Translations under genes and position numbers: made by a program
Assembly: GCA_009763385.1 (NCBI GenBank)
Contig: CM019827.1
Span: 92,652,161-92,716,160 of the forward strand
From: Coix lacryma-jobi var. lacryma-jobi
Lineage: Eukaryota; Streptophyta; Magnoliopsida; Poales; Poaceae
Length of the DNA: 64,000 nucleotides
Direction: 5' to 3'
Shown: piece by piece, positions 20,967 to 32,539 of the stretch
How positions within the stretch are numbered: position 1 is the stretch's first letter
Layout of the letters: every line of letters starts with the position of its first letter
Notes under the pieces: model-generated
The model's input: the letters and a program-made list of their open reading frames with translations, nothing else
What the model was told of the DNA's origin: nothing
Databases searched by the model: none

Positions 20967-21260
20967 ACCGGACGCTTGGGTCGAGCTGACCGGACGCACC
21001 CCCGAAGTCCGGTTGTTGAACGTCCTTACTGTGTTTTTCGCGACTTGACCGGACGCTCGAGATCGGACGCTGGTTCCCGTAAACAACCGGACGCTACTCT
21101 TCTACTGTTCACCTGCGTTTTTGTGTTGACCGGACGCTGCGTGTTGCGACCGGACGCTCTAACTCCGTGAGTCCGGTCCAACTCAGAGAGCTCCGAAATC
21201 GGCTCTGGTCCGACCGACGCGTCCGGTGCTCACAGACCGGACGCAGGCCAGAGTCCGGTC
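20967..21260 (+). repeat. ACCGGACGC / GTCCGGT repeat cluster in LTR2
   Basis: Seven exact ACCGGACGC words and four GTCCGGT words in about 300 bp. It occupies the same LTR position as the CGGACAGTCCG cluster in LTR1, so the two subfamilies have swapped or independently grown different motif sets here. Confidence 0.85.
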
Positions 21261-21533
21261 GAGTTCAGTTTGCGCTGTTTTGTCCGCAGCTTGTTCGTTC
21301 ATTGTCGGATTTGGTTTCCGTCTTTTGCGTTGGGTTTCTAGAGTTGTGTAGTGTCCCGCTGTGCTTCTCGGAAGCATCCACCCTACATCTAGGGTCGTGG
21401 ACACTAGCAAGCTCTAGGGTTTGATATTGGGGTTGATTCTTGGGACAGTTGCTACTAGTTTCCGAAAGGAAAATTTGAAGCTCCCATTCACCCCCCCTCT
21501 GGTCGCTTTCTGGTTGCTTCTCGGTCCTTCAAT

Positions 21534-21550
21534 TGGTATCAAAGCAGGTT
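21534..21550 (+). promoter_or_regulatory. Primer binding site of Sirevirus C
   Basis: TGGTATCAAAGCAGGTT, initiator-Met type with one change (CAAAGC instead of CAGAGC) relative to elements B and E. Confidence 0.85.
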
Positions 21551-21594
21551 AAGGATCTTCCACCTTAGCCGGTTCCAGATCCACAGAAGGCGAC

Positions 21595-23980
21595 ATGGAT
21601 CGCGGCGTAGGCAAACCGCCGTTCTTTGATGGGACGAACTATGCGTATTGGAAGATACGCATGTCGGCCTATCTGCAGAGTATTGGTGCTTCCATCTGGG
21701 ATATTTGCAACTCTGCCGATTACTTGTCATGGCTGCTCGTGTGACTCAGCATCAGATCGATGAGCACGATGCCAATAGCCGAGCACGTAATGCTCTTTTC
21801 TCATGTTTGAGCATGAGTGAGTTTGATCATGTTTCTCACCTCGCTACGGCTCGAGAGATTTGGGCTACCCTCATGTGTTTTCATGAGGGAACCTCTCAAG
21901 TCAAACCCCGTCTCTACGAGTCGTTCAAGCGAGAGTATGAGAACTTTCGACATATGCTTGGCGAGAGCATAGAAAGTTTATTCGCTCGCTTTCAGGTGAT
22001 TGTCAATAGGATGAGAGCTAACAAGGAGCTGTTGCCTTTCGACGATCATGAGAGAGCTTTGAAGCTACTCCATACTCTTGATCGGTCGGTGTGGGATTCC
22101 AAGGTTTAGGCGATCATCGAATCACCTAACTATGAGACCCTCACGTGCGACGATCTCTTTAGTAAGCTCAAGTTCAGTGAGATTGATGCCATGGCAAGGG
22201 CCTCTTATGAGAATCCTTCTGGCCCGACTATGGCTTTAGTGTCTGGCTCTTCTGCTAACCCCTCTGTAGGATTTGCACTCTCTTCACTCTTTTCTATCAC
22301 AGAGGACCAGCTGGAGTCTTTGGGGGATGACGAGTTGGAAATGCTCGCCAACTGGTTCTCGCGGTTTCACAACAACCGCATGAACCGTTGCCGCGGAGGA
22401 GGACGCTCAGGATGCTATGAGTGCAGCGACCCCGACCACTTCATCACCAACTGTCCCAAGAAGAAGCACTCATCTGGGAAGGGCGATCATGGGCACAAGT
22501 ACGACTCCGACAAGCACAAGGAGATGTACGTCCCCGCGAGGCACAAGCGGAGGGGCGGCTTCGACAAGGAGTACATCAAGAAGAAGTACTTGGAGAAGGC
22601 CCAAGCTGAGCAGCGTGCGTTCTTCGCCACGCTCAGCGATGTTGATGGCTCGGATGACGACTCTGCTTGCTCAAGCGACTACGAGTCCGAGAAGAAGAAG
22701 AGGATCGAGGACAAGCTGAACGGTCTCTGCTTCTTTGCCGACGACGACGGCCTCTGCACCATGGCCCTCGGCAAGGAGGTCAAAGGCGAGCTGGTGAACT
22801 CCCCTCGGAACGACGACGACGACACCTCCCAGGTATCCCTCACCCACGACGAGCTTTATGCTGAGGTCGAGAAGCTTTCTGCCGCCTTGCTTAGTCAGGA
22901 TAAGCTGCTTAGGCGTGCCGCTAGAGAGCGCAAGGAGTATAGGCAGAAGTGGGAAGACACGGTGAGGGAGCTAGAGTTTGCTAAGTCCACCGTGGTCGTC
23001 GTTCTGAGAGGTTGAGTGTGAGATGTGCACCACGCACATGACTGACCTTCTCACTTTGAGAAGCAAGTATGTTGCGTTGGTAGGAGAGGTGGATGAGCTG
23101 AAGGCTAGACCCTCGTTGTTGGGTGCATGCAAGACTTGTCCTATCTTGCAATCTGAGTTGGCAGAGAAGAATGCCAAGATTGTGTCTCTTGAGGAGGCTA
23201 ACTCAGGTAGCACATGTGTGGCTAGGTGCGATCTTTGTGAGGGTTTGGAGATGGAGATTGCAAACGTGAAGCATGACAAGATGCAAACCGAGGAGGAAAA
23301 CACATACCTTCGAACCATCTTGTCATGGGTGTCTTGTGGTGAGCCACAACTCGGGATGATGATCTCCCAATTCAAGCGAGCTGCTGGAGGTCCTGGTGTA
23401 GGTTTTGCTCCGGGTGTTGATCTTTCTGCTTTTTGGAAGATTGGAGAGTCGAGTGGTTTGAACCCGAGTGAGAAGCCCAACTCCACCACTACTCCCAAAC
23501 TTACCAAGCTTCCACCCAAAGAGCCTCTCAAACCTAACACCAAGGATGGAGTGTTTGAGGAATCTCCGAGAGCTCCACCCAAGAACCAAGTGTGGGCTCC
23601 CAAACCCAACCATTCAAGAGGAGTGTTTGCCATAGAAGGGCAAAGTGATCCAAACCCACAACGATGTGTACCAACAACCCCCTTTGAGAGCGGTGAGGTA
23701 CCATTGTGAGCATTGTGGGAGAGATGGACACTTGAGCGAGTTCTGCTTTCGGCGCATGAGAGAGGTGCGCCGTGCTAGGGAGATGAACAACCCGAACATG
23801 TACCATCCTTTCCATGATGTACATGTGCTGAATGTTCAGAGGAGAGCTCCGAAGAGAGCTGCTAGGCCCAGAGGTCCAGAACCTCAAGTTCCCAGGCCTA
23901 GGCAGAGGAGAGCTCCGAGGAGAGATGCTAGGCCTAGAGGTGCAGTGCCTCAAGTTCCTAGGCCTAGGCCTCGTAGATAG
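21595..23980 (+). pseudogene. Sirevirus Gag of element C
   Basis: Starts at ATG 21595 with the same N-terminus as element B. A small deletion near 21725 shifts the frame (the GTGGTCTTGG of B is shortened). The main frame then runs 21740-22109 and ends at TAG where B has CAG. It resumes to 23015 with a zinc knuckle at 22413-22454 (CYECSDPDHFITNC) and a coiled coil. A shift near 23000 is followed by the frame 23023-23709. The second knuckle (CEHCGRDGHLSEFC, 23705-23746) lies in a third frame ending at 23980. Gene content equals that of element B. Disabled by at least four lesions. Confidence 0.88.
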
Positions 23981-24270
23981 CGTGCCCGGCGGGAGCCTGC
24001 TGTTGTAGACCATGGACCCCGTGGCGGTGGCTTTGCAGTTGAGCATCTTCCCCCACCGTGTTTTGAGTATCGCGGTGAGCGCTCCTTCCTTAGTGGACTA
24101 CGTTCTTCTAAACATGGTGATCGCTTCCTTCGTAGGTGTGCTAGGAATGGTTTTTTCCCTAACCGTTCTTTTGAGCAGCCGGCCCAACACTGGTATTCTC
24201 CTTACTTCACTAACCCTAGTGTTGGCTCGTATGCTCACCCTATGTCTTTTTATTGATGTAGGTAAAACGA

Positions 24271-25489
24271 TTGGAGAACGTTTGGTTGGTGGATTCCGGG
24301 TGTTCGAGGCACATGACCGGAAATGCCAAGTGGTTCTCCAGTCTTAGTCCGGTCGCCGAAAAGGAGTATATCACCTTCGGCGACAACAGCAAAGGTAAGG
24401 TGCTGTCTCGTGGGTCTGTGCGAGTTAGTGAGCACTTTGTGTTGCGCGATGTTGCTCTTGTTTCTAACTTGCATTTTAACCTTCTTTCTGTTTTGCAACT
24501 CTTTGACGACGACTATGAGATTCGTTTTAAGCCGAATCTCAGTCGTATTTTAGACCCTCAGGGCAATCTTGTTTGTGTGATTTCGCCCTTTGGGAAAGTC
24601 TTTCGTGCGGATTTCTCGGAGTCTTTTGGCATTTCTCGTTGTCTTGTGGCTGGACCTTCCTTCTCTGATCTTTGGAAGTGGCATAGGAGACTTGGACATT
24701 TGAGCTTCGACTTGCTTGCAAGGCTTAGTTCACTTGGCCTAATCCGAGGATTGCCCAAGTTATCCATGGAGAAGGATCTTGTTTGCCATTCTTGTAGACA
24801 TGGGAAGATGGTTGCCGCTCCCCACCATCCAGTGACTCAGGTCATGACTAAGCGCCCTGGAGAGCTTTTGCATATGGACCTTGTTGGTCCGGCTCGGGTG
24901 AGCTCGGTTGGGGGGAAGTGGTATGTGCTTGTTGTTGTTGATGACTTTTTGAGATATTCGTGGGTCTTCTTTTTAGCTGAGAAGACCGAGACTTTCTCCT
25001 TTGCTCGCAATCTGATTTGCGTCTTCAGAAGAGTTCCCTTTGAACTCAATGCGAGCTATTAGGAGTGATAAATGGTTCCGAATTCAAGAATTCGGATTTT
25101 GAGAAGTTTTGTAACTCTTTGGGTTTAGAGCTTAGTTTTCTTCCCCTACACACCCCCACAGAATGGTGTTGTAGAGAGGAAGAATCGGACCCTTGTAGAG
25201 AAGGCCAGGACGATGCTCGATGAGCAAAGAACTCCTAGGCGATATTGGGCCGAAGCTATGAACATTGCATGCTACATTTCCAATCGCATTTTTCTCCGAG
25301 CTTTTTTGAAAAAGACTTCTTATGAGTTGCGTTTTGGAAAACTCCACAAGGTGAGTTATTTTAGAGTTTTTGGTTGCCATTGTTTTATACTCAAAAAGGG
25401 CAACTTGGACAGGTTTGAGTCTCGTTCTTCTGACGGTGTGTTTTTGGATTATGGCACTCACACTCGAGCTTATCGTGTACTTAACCTTG
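24271..25489 (+). pseudogene. Sirevirus protease and integrase N-part of element C
   Basis: A 263-residue open stretch (24271-25062) holds an intact protease motif VDSGCSRHMTG (Asp at about 24292), the zinc region RRLGHLS ... CHSCRHGKM, and the first integrase Asp (LLHMDLVG), with the tryptophan that is a stop in element B. From 25015 the frame breaks: LILRLQNEF is lost and the second Asp region sits in other frames. The segment 25213-25489 (LDEQRTPRRYWAEAM to YRVLNL) is open again and stops where the Tekay element inserted, in the codons for LNLDTNRV. CCTTG at 25485-25489 is the left target duplicate. Confidence 0.88.
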
Positions 25490-28400
25490 TGTAACGTAAC
25501 GGCTCTAATCCCATGGCCCACTGATCACCGTCAACCACTGACAGTCGATCCGTACAGCCAAGAGATTAGGACCGGTTCCGCTACTGGGCTACATCAGTGC
25601 CCGTTGTTCGCAGGATCATCTCACAATTCAGTTACAATCTCTTTAACATTTTGACAAGTAACATCGGAGTAAATAGCGGAAGACTTAAATAACAATAGTT
25701 TTACAAACCAGGGTTCCACATAAAATTAAAGTGAAGTTATTACAGACCATAGTTCAATAGATAGAGTCGGCAAGTAGCATATGACAACAACTTAAGGTAA
25801 AGATACATCACCCAGCCCCGAGGGTGAATAATCACTCATCGGCCTCATCGGCCTCCTCCTGAACAAAGATCACAACAGCAGGGTCCAAGGCATACTGAGA
25901 ATCTGCCATACCTGCAACATGGGTAATAAACCCTGAGTACAAAGGTACTCAACAAGACTTAACCGACTAAGAAAAAGGGAGAAGACTCAGAATGAAGGCT
26001 TAGGGTAGTCAAGGTAAGGCTTAAGCAAGATCAAGTATTTTGCAGAAAAGCATTTTTGTAAACCTTTTTTATTTTGAAAGATTCAGTATTCCTCGATTCT
26101 TCATCATTCATGATTCATTTTACATTTCAAACATTCCTAGTTGAGAACCACTCTCCGTTGACAGTCAGTGGACCAAGTCTCCATAACCGAGGAGCAACGT
26201 TAATCCGGATAAATAATACTCAGCTGAGGATCCCTATCCACACTGCATATGTAGCACCCAAGCTTGCATATGCCAACTCGTCTACCACGATTCCTCCAAG
26301 ATTGGGCCCGGTCCTACGCCACCCGGAAGTACAGTACACCACTCCAATCCGGGACTCTAACCCACGTGGGTACATGCTACTTCCGCCATCTCTCCACTCC
26401 CAGTGCGCGGTTGTCGGTCCAATAATGGATTTCTCGGAGCCAGAGCTTTCCGTAGTATGTGAATAGTTACAAGTCTTGACCAGCAGGCCCCCATACGGAT
26501 GGTCCCTACATTTTCCCAGCCAGCGACAAGCACCTCGGGACTCTAACCCAAGAGTACAGGTCCTGTCAGTTTTTCAACCCTGTCCGGTCGGTGTCAACTG
26601 TTGAGTCCCGGACTACAACATGACGCACCCGTACGCAGGACAACCTCTCCTTCCTATTGACTAAGTACGGATCAGATACTTAGCCAACAGTGGGAGTAAA
26701 GCCAAAATTCCATAAAAGTTCTTTAAGTGATCACACTTTTGAAACTGGCATTTTTATTGCAAATCTATTTAATAGCATTGCTAAGCATTTTTCAAACACT
26801 TTTTGAAAAGCAGGTATCGGGTGTATCAGTGGTCAAGGTGGATAGTGCATCAATTAGGATAGCACACAACTCCTATAAACCTAATGCAATAATTTACTCA
26901 AAAGCATTTAAGGAAACATTTTATAAAATTCAAGGAAAGGTTAAATGCACCGGGGCTTGCCTTGGATGGCAAAAAGAGCAGACTCGGGGTTGATGGTGTA
27001 GGTGTCGGAGCTCGGGGTTGCCTCGGGGACAGATCCTTCGGTGGCTACCTCGACTTCAGGTCCTTCTTCGTCAACTATACGGATGCAATGATGAATGCAC
27101 ATGAGAATGATGATATGGACTTATGGTGCAAGACAATTCCACTGATTCTAGATTACTTTTAAGCAAGGCATGATTGAACCCTAGGTTGAGCATTAAAGTA
27201 ATCATTTCTTCCTTAAGCAATATTGATTACTAGCCCTTAATATAATTATCCTAAGCATCAACCAAACATAGCATCACAAACATCATAGACCAAAGGGTAG
27301 GGGTCTATGAACATCAATCAATCCAAAGATCACATCATCAACACTTATTACCAACCCTAATCCATCTTTTCTATTTTCTTAATTTATTTAAAAGGTCATT
27401 TATGAAGTTGCTCCAAAAATTACCAATTAATCACATATGTTCATCATGGTGTAGATAGATGGCAAAACAAATTTCATAATTTTTGGAGGTCATTAAGGTG
27501 CTCAATTAAATCTAGACATTAATTAACAAAAGGTACTATTTAACAATTAAAAATAAAACTCAAAAATCAACTTGTTTCCAAAGACTTCAAAATTTTACCA
27601 GAGACTAAACATGGCAAAGAAGCTCACAAAATTTGTCTCAAGATTTTTGGAGTTATAATCACTCTCCAAAATACCAAAACCTTCATTTATTAATTAAAGG
27701 GAGATTTTCATTTTCAAATTTTGCAGGAAAGTCAAGTTTTTATATTTTTATAAATACTCCAGAGCATAAAGAGTCTACCACAAAAATTTCAGCATTTTGG
27801 ATCAACACAGAAAATCATACAAAGATGAAATTTGAACACTATCACTGGGTTGAAACTATTCACATGTTTGGAAAAAGAAAAAAACGGCACTTTCTTCTCC
27901 TTCCCGCGTTTGCCGGCGGCCGGACGGCGGCGGCGCTGCTACGCCGCCACTGCGGGCGCTCCGCGGCGAAACCGAGGGTACGGGGAGCAACAGGGAGCTC
28001 ACCGGCGTCGATTGCGGGGCTCGGCGAGGTGAGGGATGAACGGAGGGGTGAGTTCGACGGTGACCGGCGACGGCGGACGGCGGTGATCGTCGACTCGGCG
28101 TTCCTGTGCGACACAAGCGACCACAAGGGGTCAGTCAGAGACGCAAAGGAGCAAGGAAGGTGATGCGGGGGTCAGTGAGGATGATCAAGGCCGGAGAGGG
28201 AGTATTTCACGATCCCGACCTCGACGGGATTCTTGCCGGAGATGACAACGACGAGCTACGCCGGGCGATGGACGGGCGGTAGGGGTAGCGACCAAATGAG
28301 AGGTGGTGTGAAGCTGCGCAAGGACTTGGCGGAGCTTCTGGGCTAGCTGGGAGAGAAGCGGAGGCTCGGGTTGCTCTGGCCACGGTGGCGGGGTTGGGTT

Positions 28401-29575
28401 CTGCTCCGGCCGGCTCGGCGGGGCTCTTATAGCCGCGGCGAGGGCTGGCAAGACGCGCGCGGGGGGAAGATCGGGTGTCGCGTGATAACGAAGACATGCG
28501 AAGAGTCAGCGGTTTGGCACTCAGGGACCGGGCGTTGTGCTCGCCGGTGGCGAACACGCGGCGGCGACGAGCAGCGGGCGGTAGGGGACGGGGAAGAAGA
28601 TGTCAACTGGTGGCCAGACGCATGCGCAATGATGCTGAGCATCGGCGTGGAGTTGGTTTGGCCGAAGGGGCTTCGGACACGCGGCGGCATGCGAGTCCGG
28701 CGAGGGGCGCGCGGCGGACCCCCCCCTGGCTCGCCGAAGAAGAGGAACAGGGCTATGCCTAGCTTTTGACTTTGAGCAGTTTTGTATTTTGCAAATTACT
28801 TTCAAAATTTGAACTGTGCGACAAAAACTCAAAATACCAAAGTTGTTCAGAAAAATGAGATCTACAACTTTGTCAATATGAACATTTTCAAATTCCAAAT
28901 AGTTTTTGAACTATATCAAAAACAGAAAAGGGGACACTTTTTCAAACTTGATTCAAATCAAAATTACTCTGGATTTCAAACTGAAACTTGAAAATCTTCC
29001 AATATGAAAGTTGTTCCATTTGACAAAACCTATAACTTTGCTAATATACACTTTTCTGAAACTCAATAGTTTTTGAATAACTTTTAAAACTGAAAAGGGG
29101 ACAAAAACTGGAAATTGAATGAATTTGAAATTACTGCAAACTTTATATAGAAACATGGAAATCTGTAAATACCAAAGTTGTTCCTCTAGGTCAGATTCAC
29201 AACTTTGCTTTTTGAACCAACTCAAAATTTTGAATTTTGAAAAAGTTATTTAAAAAGGGAATAAATCCAGGGTTTGGGATTTTAGGGTTTTGCAAATGAA
29301 ATTCAATTCAAATCTGATTTTTGAACTTTGATCAAAGCAACAAACATCAGGGCACTAAATTTGAACAAGAATTACATAGAACTAGGCACAGAGGTGAAAT
29401 TACCATTTTGCCCCTATAGGAAGAATGGGCTAATAAGGGTTTTTGCAATAGAGGTACATCACATAAAATGATACATTAAGCAAATGCATACACATGAAAT
29501 CATGATCAAGATGATTAATGATGCTAATGATGATATGTCAAGTTAATTACATGCTTAAACACCAGAGGTGTTACA
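25490..29575 (-). repeat. 3' LTR of the Tekay element
   Basis: 4,086 bp. It matches 35256-39354 closely; most differences are one-base indels. A GC-rich island (about 27890-28760) sits in an AT-rich LTR and contains the TATA box at 28422-28434 on the minus strand. R-U5 is therefore about 2.9 kb and U3 about 1.1 kb. Long ORFs in the GC island on both strands are a composition effect. Confidence 0.93.
28422..28434 (-). promoter_or_regulatory. TATA box in the Tekay 3' LTR
   Basis: Minus-strand GGCTATAAGAGCC inside the GC island. The same motif is in the 5' LTR. Confidence 0.65.
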
Positions 29576-29592
29576 GCCTTCCCCCCTTAAAG
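29576..29592 (-). promoter_or_regulatory. Polypurine tract of the Tekay element
   Basis: Minus-strand CTTTAAGGGGGGAAGGC directly adjoining the 3' LTR. It primes plus-strand synthesis. Confidence 0.8.
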
Positions 29593-29617
29593 AAATCTCG
29601 CCCCGAGATTCTGCGTC

Positions 29618-30649
29618 TTAAGAAAGGACAAAGAAGGGAAAAGACAAAACTTTACATAGACAGGGATTCGAGAAAGTCGGGATAGTTTTTGCCAAGAAGT
29701 CTTCAGATTCCCAAGTAGCTTCTTCAGAGTGCTGGTTCCACTGGATTTTGTACCACCTTGTGGTAGTTCTTCGAGTAACTCGATCTTTGTGATCCAACAC
29801 GCGAACTGGATATTCCGAGTAGGATAGATCAGGCTCTAGCTCGACACCTTCAACTTCCACGACATGTTCTGGTACTCGGAGGCACTTCTTGAGTTGGGAG
29901 ACATGGAAAACATTGTGGACAGCAGAGAGATGATCGGGCAACTTCAGCTTGTAAGCTACCTTGCCACAACATTCCAAAATCTCAAACGGACCAATGTAGC
30001 GGGGTGCTAACTTTCCCTTGACTCCAAAACGAGTGACTCCTTTGGTTGGTGAGACCTTGAGATATACGTAATCTCCAACTTGAAACTTCAGAGGTCGACG
30101 TCTCTTGTCAGCATAACTCTTTTGTCGGGATTGGGCAATCTTCATGTTCTCTTGTATCTGCTTGACTTTCTCTTCCATATCTTTGACCAGGTCAACTCCA
30201 AAGAATTCTCTTTCTCCGGGCTCAGACCAACTGAGGGGTGTACGACAACGACGACCGTACAGTGCTTCAAATGGTGCCATTTTGATGCTTTCTTGATAAC
30301 TGTTATTATATGAGAACTCTGCCAAGGGCAAACAGTCATCCCAAGTATCTGCGAAGGTGAGCACACATGCTCTCAACATATCCTCTAACACTTGGTTGAC
30401 TCGCTCAGTTTGTCCATCTGTCTGCGGATGATAAGCTGTACTATGCAAGAGCTTGGTTCCAAGTGAGGTATGGAACGCTTTCCAGAACTTTGCGACAAAC
30501 TGAGTACCACGATCAGAGATAATGGTCTTGGGTATTCCATGAAGCTTCACTATGTTGTTCTTGTACAAGGCGGCATACGTGGGGACGGCATAGCTGGTCT
30601 TGACTGGCAGAAAGTGAGCTTGTTGGTGAGTCGGTCCACGATTACCCAA
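29618..30649 (-). CDS. Integrase core and chromodomain (Tekay pol C-terminus)
   Basis: 343-residue open frame on the minus strand, in continuation of the RNase H/integrase frame but shifted. The catalytic Asp in IISDRGTQF is at about residue 46 (30514) and the Glu in DGQTERVNQ at about residue 82 (30406). The GPY/F-type module KLAPRYIGPFEIL is at residues 213-225, with HNVFHVSQLKKC after it. A chromodomain covers about residues 278-326 (29818-29672), with RVLDHKDRV, the aromatic WYKIQW and ATWESEDF. Integrase joins the cDNA to DNA. The chromodomain is thought to steer integration to marked chromatin. The pol frame is broken upstream, so activity needs the true reading. Confidence 0.9.
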   Translation of the reverse strand: MGNRGPTHQQAHFLPVKTSYAVPTYAALYKNNIVKLHGIPKTIISDRGTQFVAKFWKAFHTSLGTKLLHSTAYHPQTDGQTERVNQVLEDMLRACVLTFADTWDDCLPLAEFSYNNSYQESIKMAPFEALYGRRCRTPLSWSEPGEREFFGVDLVKDMEEKVKQIQENMKIAQSRQKSYADKRRRPLKFQVGDYVYLKVSPTKGVTRFGVKGKLAPRYIGPFEILECCGKVAYKLKLPDHLSAVHNVFHVSQLKKCLRVPEHVVEVEGVELEPDLSYSEYPVRVLDHKDRVTRRTTTRWYKIQWNQHSEEATWESEDFLAKTIPTFSNPCLCKVLSFPFFVLS

Positions 30650-31508
30650 ATGGAATCAAAACCTTCCGAGTCTTGGGTAGTCCATTGATAAAATCCATGC
30701 TGATATCTTCCCACTTCCAGGCAGGTACAGATAAAGGCTGCAATTCTCCTCCAGGCTTCATGTGCACGGCTTTGACTTTCTGACAAGTATCACAGCGAGC
30801 GACATAGCGAGCGATTTCAATCTTCATCTTTGTCCACCAGAATCTCTGCCTTAGATCCTGGTACATCTTGTTGCTGCCGGGGTGGATGGAAAACCTAGAC
30901 AGGTGTGCCTCATCAAGGATCAACTGTCTCAACTCAGGCACCTTGGGAACTACTAGACGGTTCTTGAACCAAACAACTCCTACATCATCGATCCTGAAAC
31001 AATCAGCCTTACCGGTCTGGACCTTTTCGATGATGTGCTTGATTCCAGGGTTATCTCTCTGTGCAGCGATGACTTGTTCCTTGACCGATGTTTCTATCCT
31101 GACATTGTTCAGGCTTCCTTGCGGAACTATCTCAATACCCATCCTTTCAAGAGCATGGCACAAGGAAAGATCATAGGGCTTCGTCGTCAGACAGTTGCAG
31201 TATGACTTGCGACTGAGGGCATCGGCAACTACATTTGCCTTACCAGGATGGTAATGCACTTCGATATCATAGTCCTTGATTAACTCAAGCCATCTTCGCT
31301 GCCTCATGTTCAGCTCTTCTTGGGTGAAGATATACTTCAGGCTCTTATGATCGGTGTACACATTGCAGGTACTGCCCAACAGATAATGACGCCATATCTT
31401 CAAAGCATGCACCACTGCTGCTAACTCAAGGTCATGGGTTGGATAATTCTCCTCATGTCGCCTAAGCTGCCGTGAGGCATAAGCGATCACTCGACCTTCT
31501 TGCATCAA
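30642..31508 (-). CDS. RNase H and integrase zinc domain (Tekay pol)
   Basis: 288-residue open frame on the minus strand. RNase H motifs come first: VIAYASRQLRRHEENYPTHD, LELAAVVHALKIWRHYL, TDHKSLKYIF and NVVADALSRK. After a linker the integrase HHCC zinc motif follows (HLSRFSIHPG ... ARCDTCQ), then WEDISMDFINGLP with the first catalytic Asp. The last residues before the stop (KTRKVLIPFG) are off-frame, and the core continues in the next frame from 30649. The break lies near 30660, within a short A run, and may be a sequencing indel. Confidence 0.9.
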   Translation of the reverse strand: MMQEGRVIAYASRQLRRHEENYPTHDLELAAVVHALKIWRHYLLGSTCNVYTDHKSLKYIFTQEELNMRQRRWLELIKDYDIEVHYHPGKANVVADALSRKSYCNCLTTKPYDLSLCHALERMGIEIVPQGSLNNVRIETSVKEQVIAAQRDNPGIKHIIEKVQTGKADCFRIDDVGVVWFKNRLVVPKVPELRQLILDEAHLSRFSIHPGSNKMYQDLRQRFWWTKMKIEIARYVARCDTCQKVKAVHMKPGGELQPLSVPAWKWEDISMDFINGLPKTRKVLIPFG

Positions 31509-31576
31509 AACACAGCCTAACCCAGTACCAGATGCATCACAGTATACATCAAAGGGTTTCTCGATGTCTGGTTGAG

Positions 31577-32539
31577 CTAGGACTGGTGATGTAGTGTAGT
31601 TAGTAGTTTCTTCAAGGCTTGAAAAGCTTGCTCACAGGCTGTTGACCAAACAAAATCCACGGAATTCTTCAACAACTCTGTGATAGGCTTGGCAACTCTG
31701 GAGAAGTCTGGGATGAAACGACGATAGTATCCAGCCATTCCCATGAAGCTGCGAACTTCGCGGACAGTGGTAGGTGGCTTCCAATCCAAGATATCTGCCA
31801 CTTTTTCAGGGTCAACTGACACACCTTCAGCGGACAGGACATGACCAAGGAATTGAATTCGATCTAGCCAGAATTCACATTTACTGAACTTGGCATACAG
31901 CTGGTGATCTCTGAGACGAGAGAGAACGACACGAAGATGCTTGGCATGATCTTCAGGAGTTCTTGAATAAACAAGGATGTCGTCAATGAACACGACTACA
32001 AATTTATCGAGCTCTGGCATGAACACAGAGTTCATGAGATACATGAAATGAGCGGGGGCATTGGTCAAGCCAAAAGACATGACCAAGTACTCATATAGGA
32101 CCGTATCTGGTGGTGAAAGCTGTTTTGGGAATATCTTCGGGACGAATTTTTATTTGGTGATAGCCAGATCTGAGGTCGATCTTGGAAAACACTCTGGCTC
32201 CAGATAACTGGTCAAACAGAAGATCAATGCGAGGCAAGGGATATTTATTTTGATGGTGACCTCGTTGAGCGGGCGATAGTCAACGCACAGACGAAGGCTT
32301 TTGTCCTTCTTCTTCACAAAGATAGCAGGACAGCCCCAAGGAGATGAACTTGGGCGAATGAGACCCTTATCCAATAGCTCTTGCAATTGGATCTTCAGCT
32401 CTGCCAACTCTCTGGGAGGCATTCGATAAGCTCTACGGGATATAGGAGCAGTCCCGGGCTTTAGCTCTATAGCAAACTCAACATCACGGTCAGGGAGGCA
32501 GACCAGGTAAATCTTCTGGAAAGACATCAGGGAACTCAC
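31577..32539 (-). pseudogene. Tekay reverse transcriptase, two frames
   Basis: The first part (32539-32150) holds SRRAYRMPPRELAELK, GLIRPSSSPWGCPAIFVKKKD and LRLCVDYRPLN. Frame breaks follow between about 32100 and 32260. The second part (32086-31577) holds FGLTNAPAHFMYLMN, the catalytic FIDD (31990-31979) in VVFIDDILVYS, LGHVLSAEGV and the thumb/connection GYYRRFIPDFS. The catalytic residues are present. Damage is by small indels, and element age or sequencing error could both explain them. Confidence 0.88.

Larger units (their letters stand above)
19559..21531 (+). repeat. LTR2, 5' LTR of Sirevirus C
   Basis: 1,973 bp, TGCGGATACATGGG to CGGTCCTTCA. It shares U3 with LTR1, including the hairpin array, but its R/U5 part carries a different repeat, ACCGGACGC with GTCCGGT, instead of CGGACAGTCCG. 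Confidence 0.9.

Noticed and set aside
27856..28769. Long ORFs on both strands in the Tekay LTR GC island
   Set aside because: High GC content lowers stop frequency in all frames. The second LTR breaks the frames differently and no family motif is visible.
29266..29292. Telomere-like words (AGGGTTTGGGATTTTAGGGTTTT) in the Tekay LTR
   Set aside because: Only one or two degenerate units, the same in the other LTR, with no array of the plant telomere heptamer.
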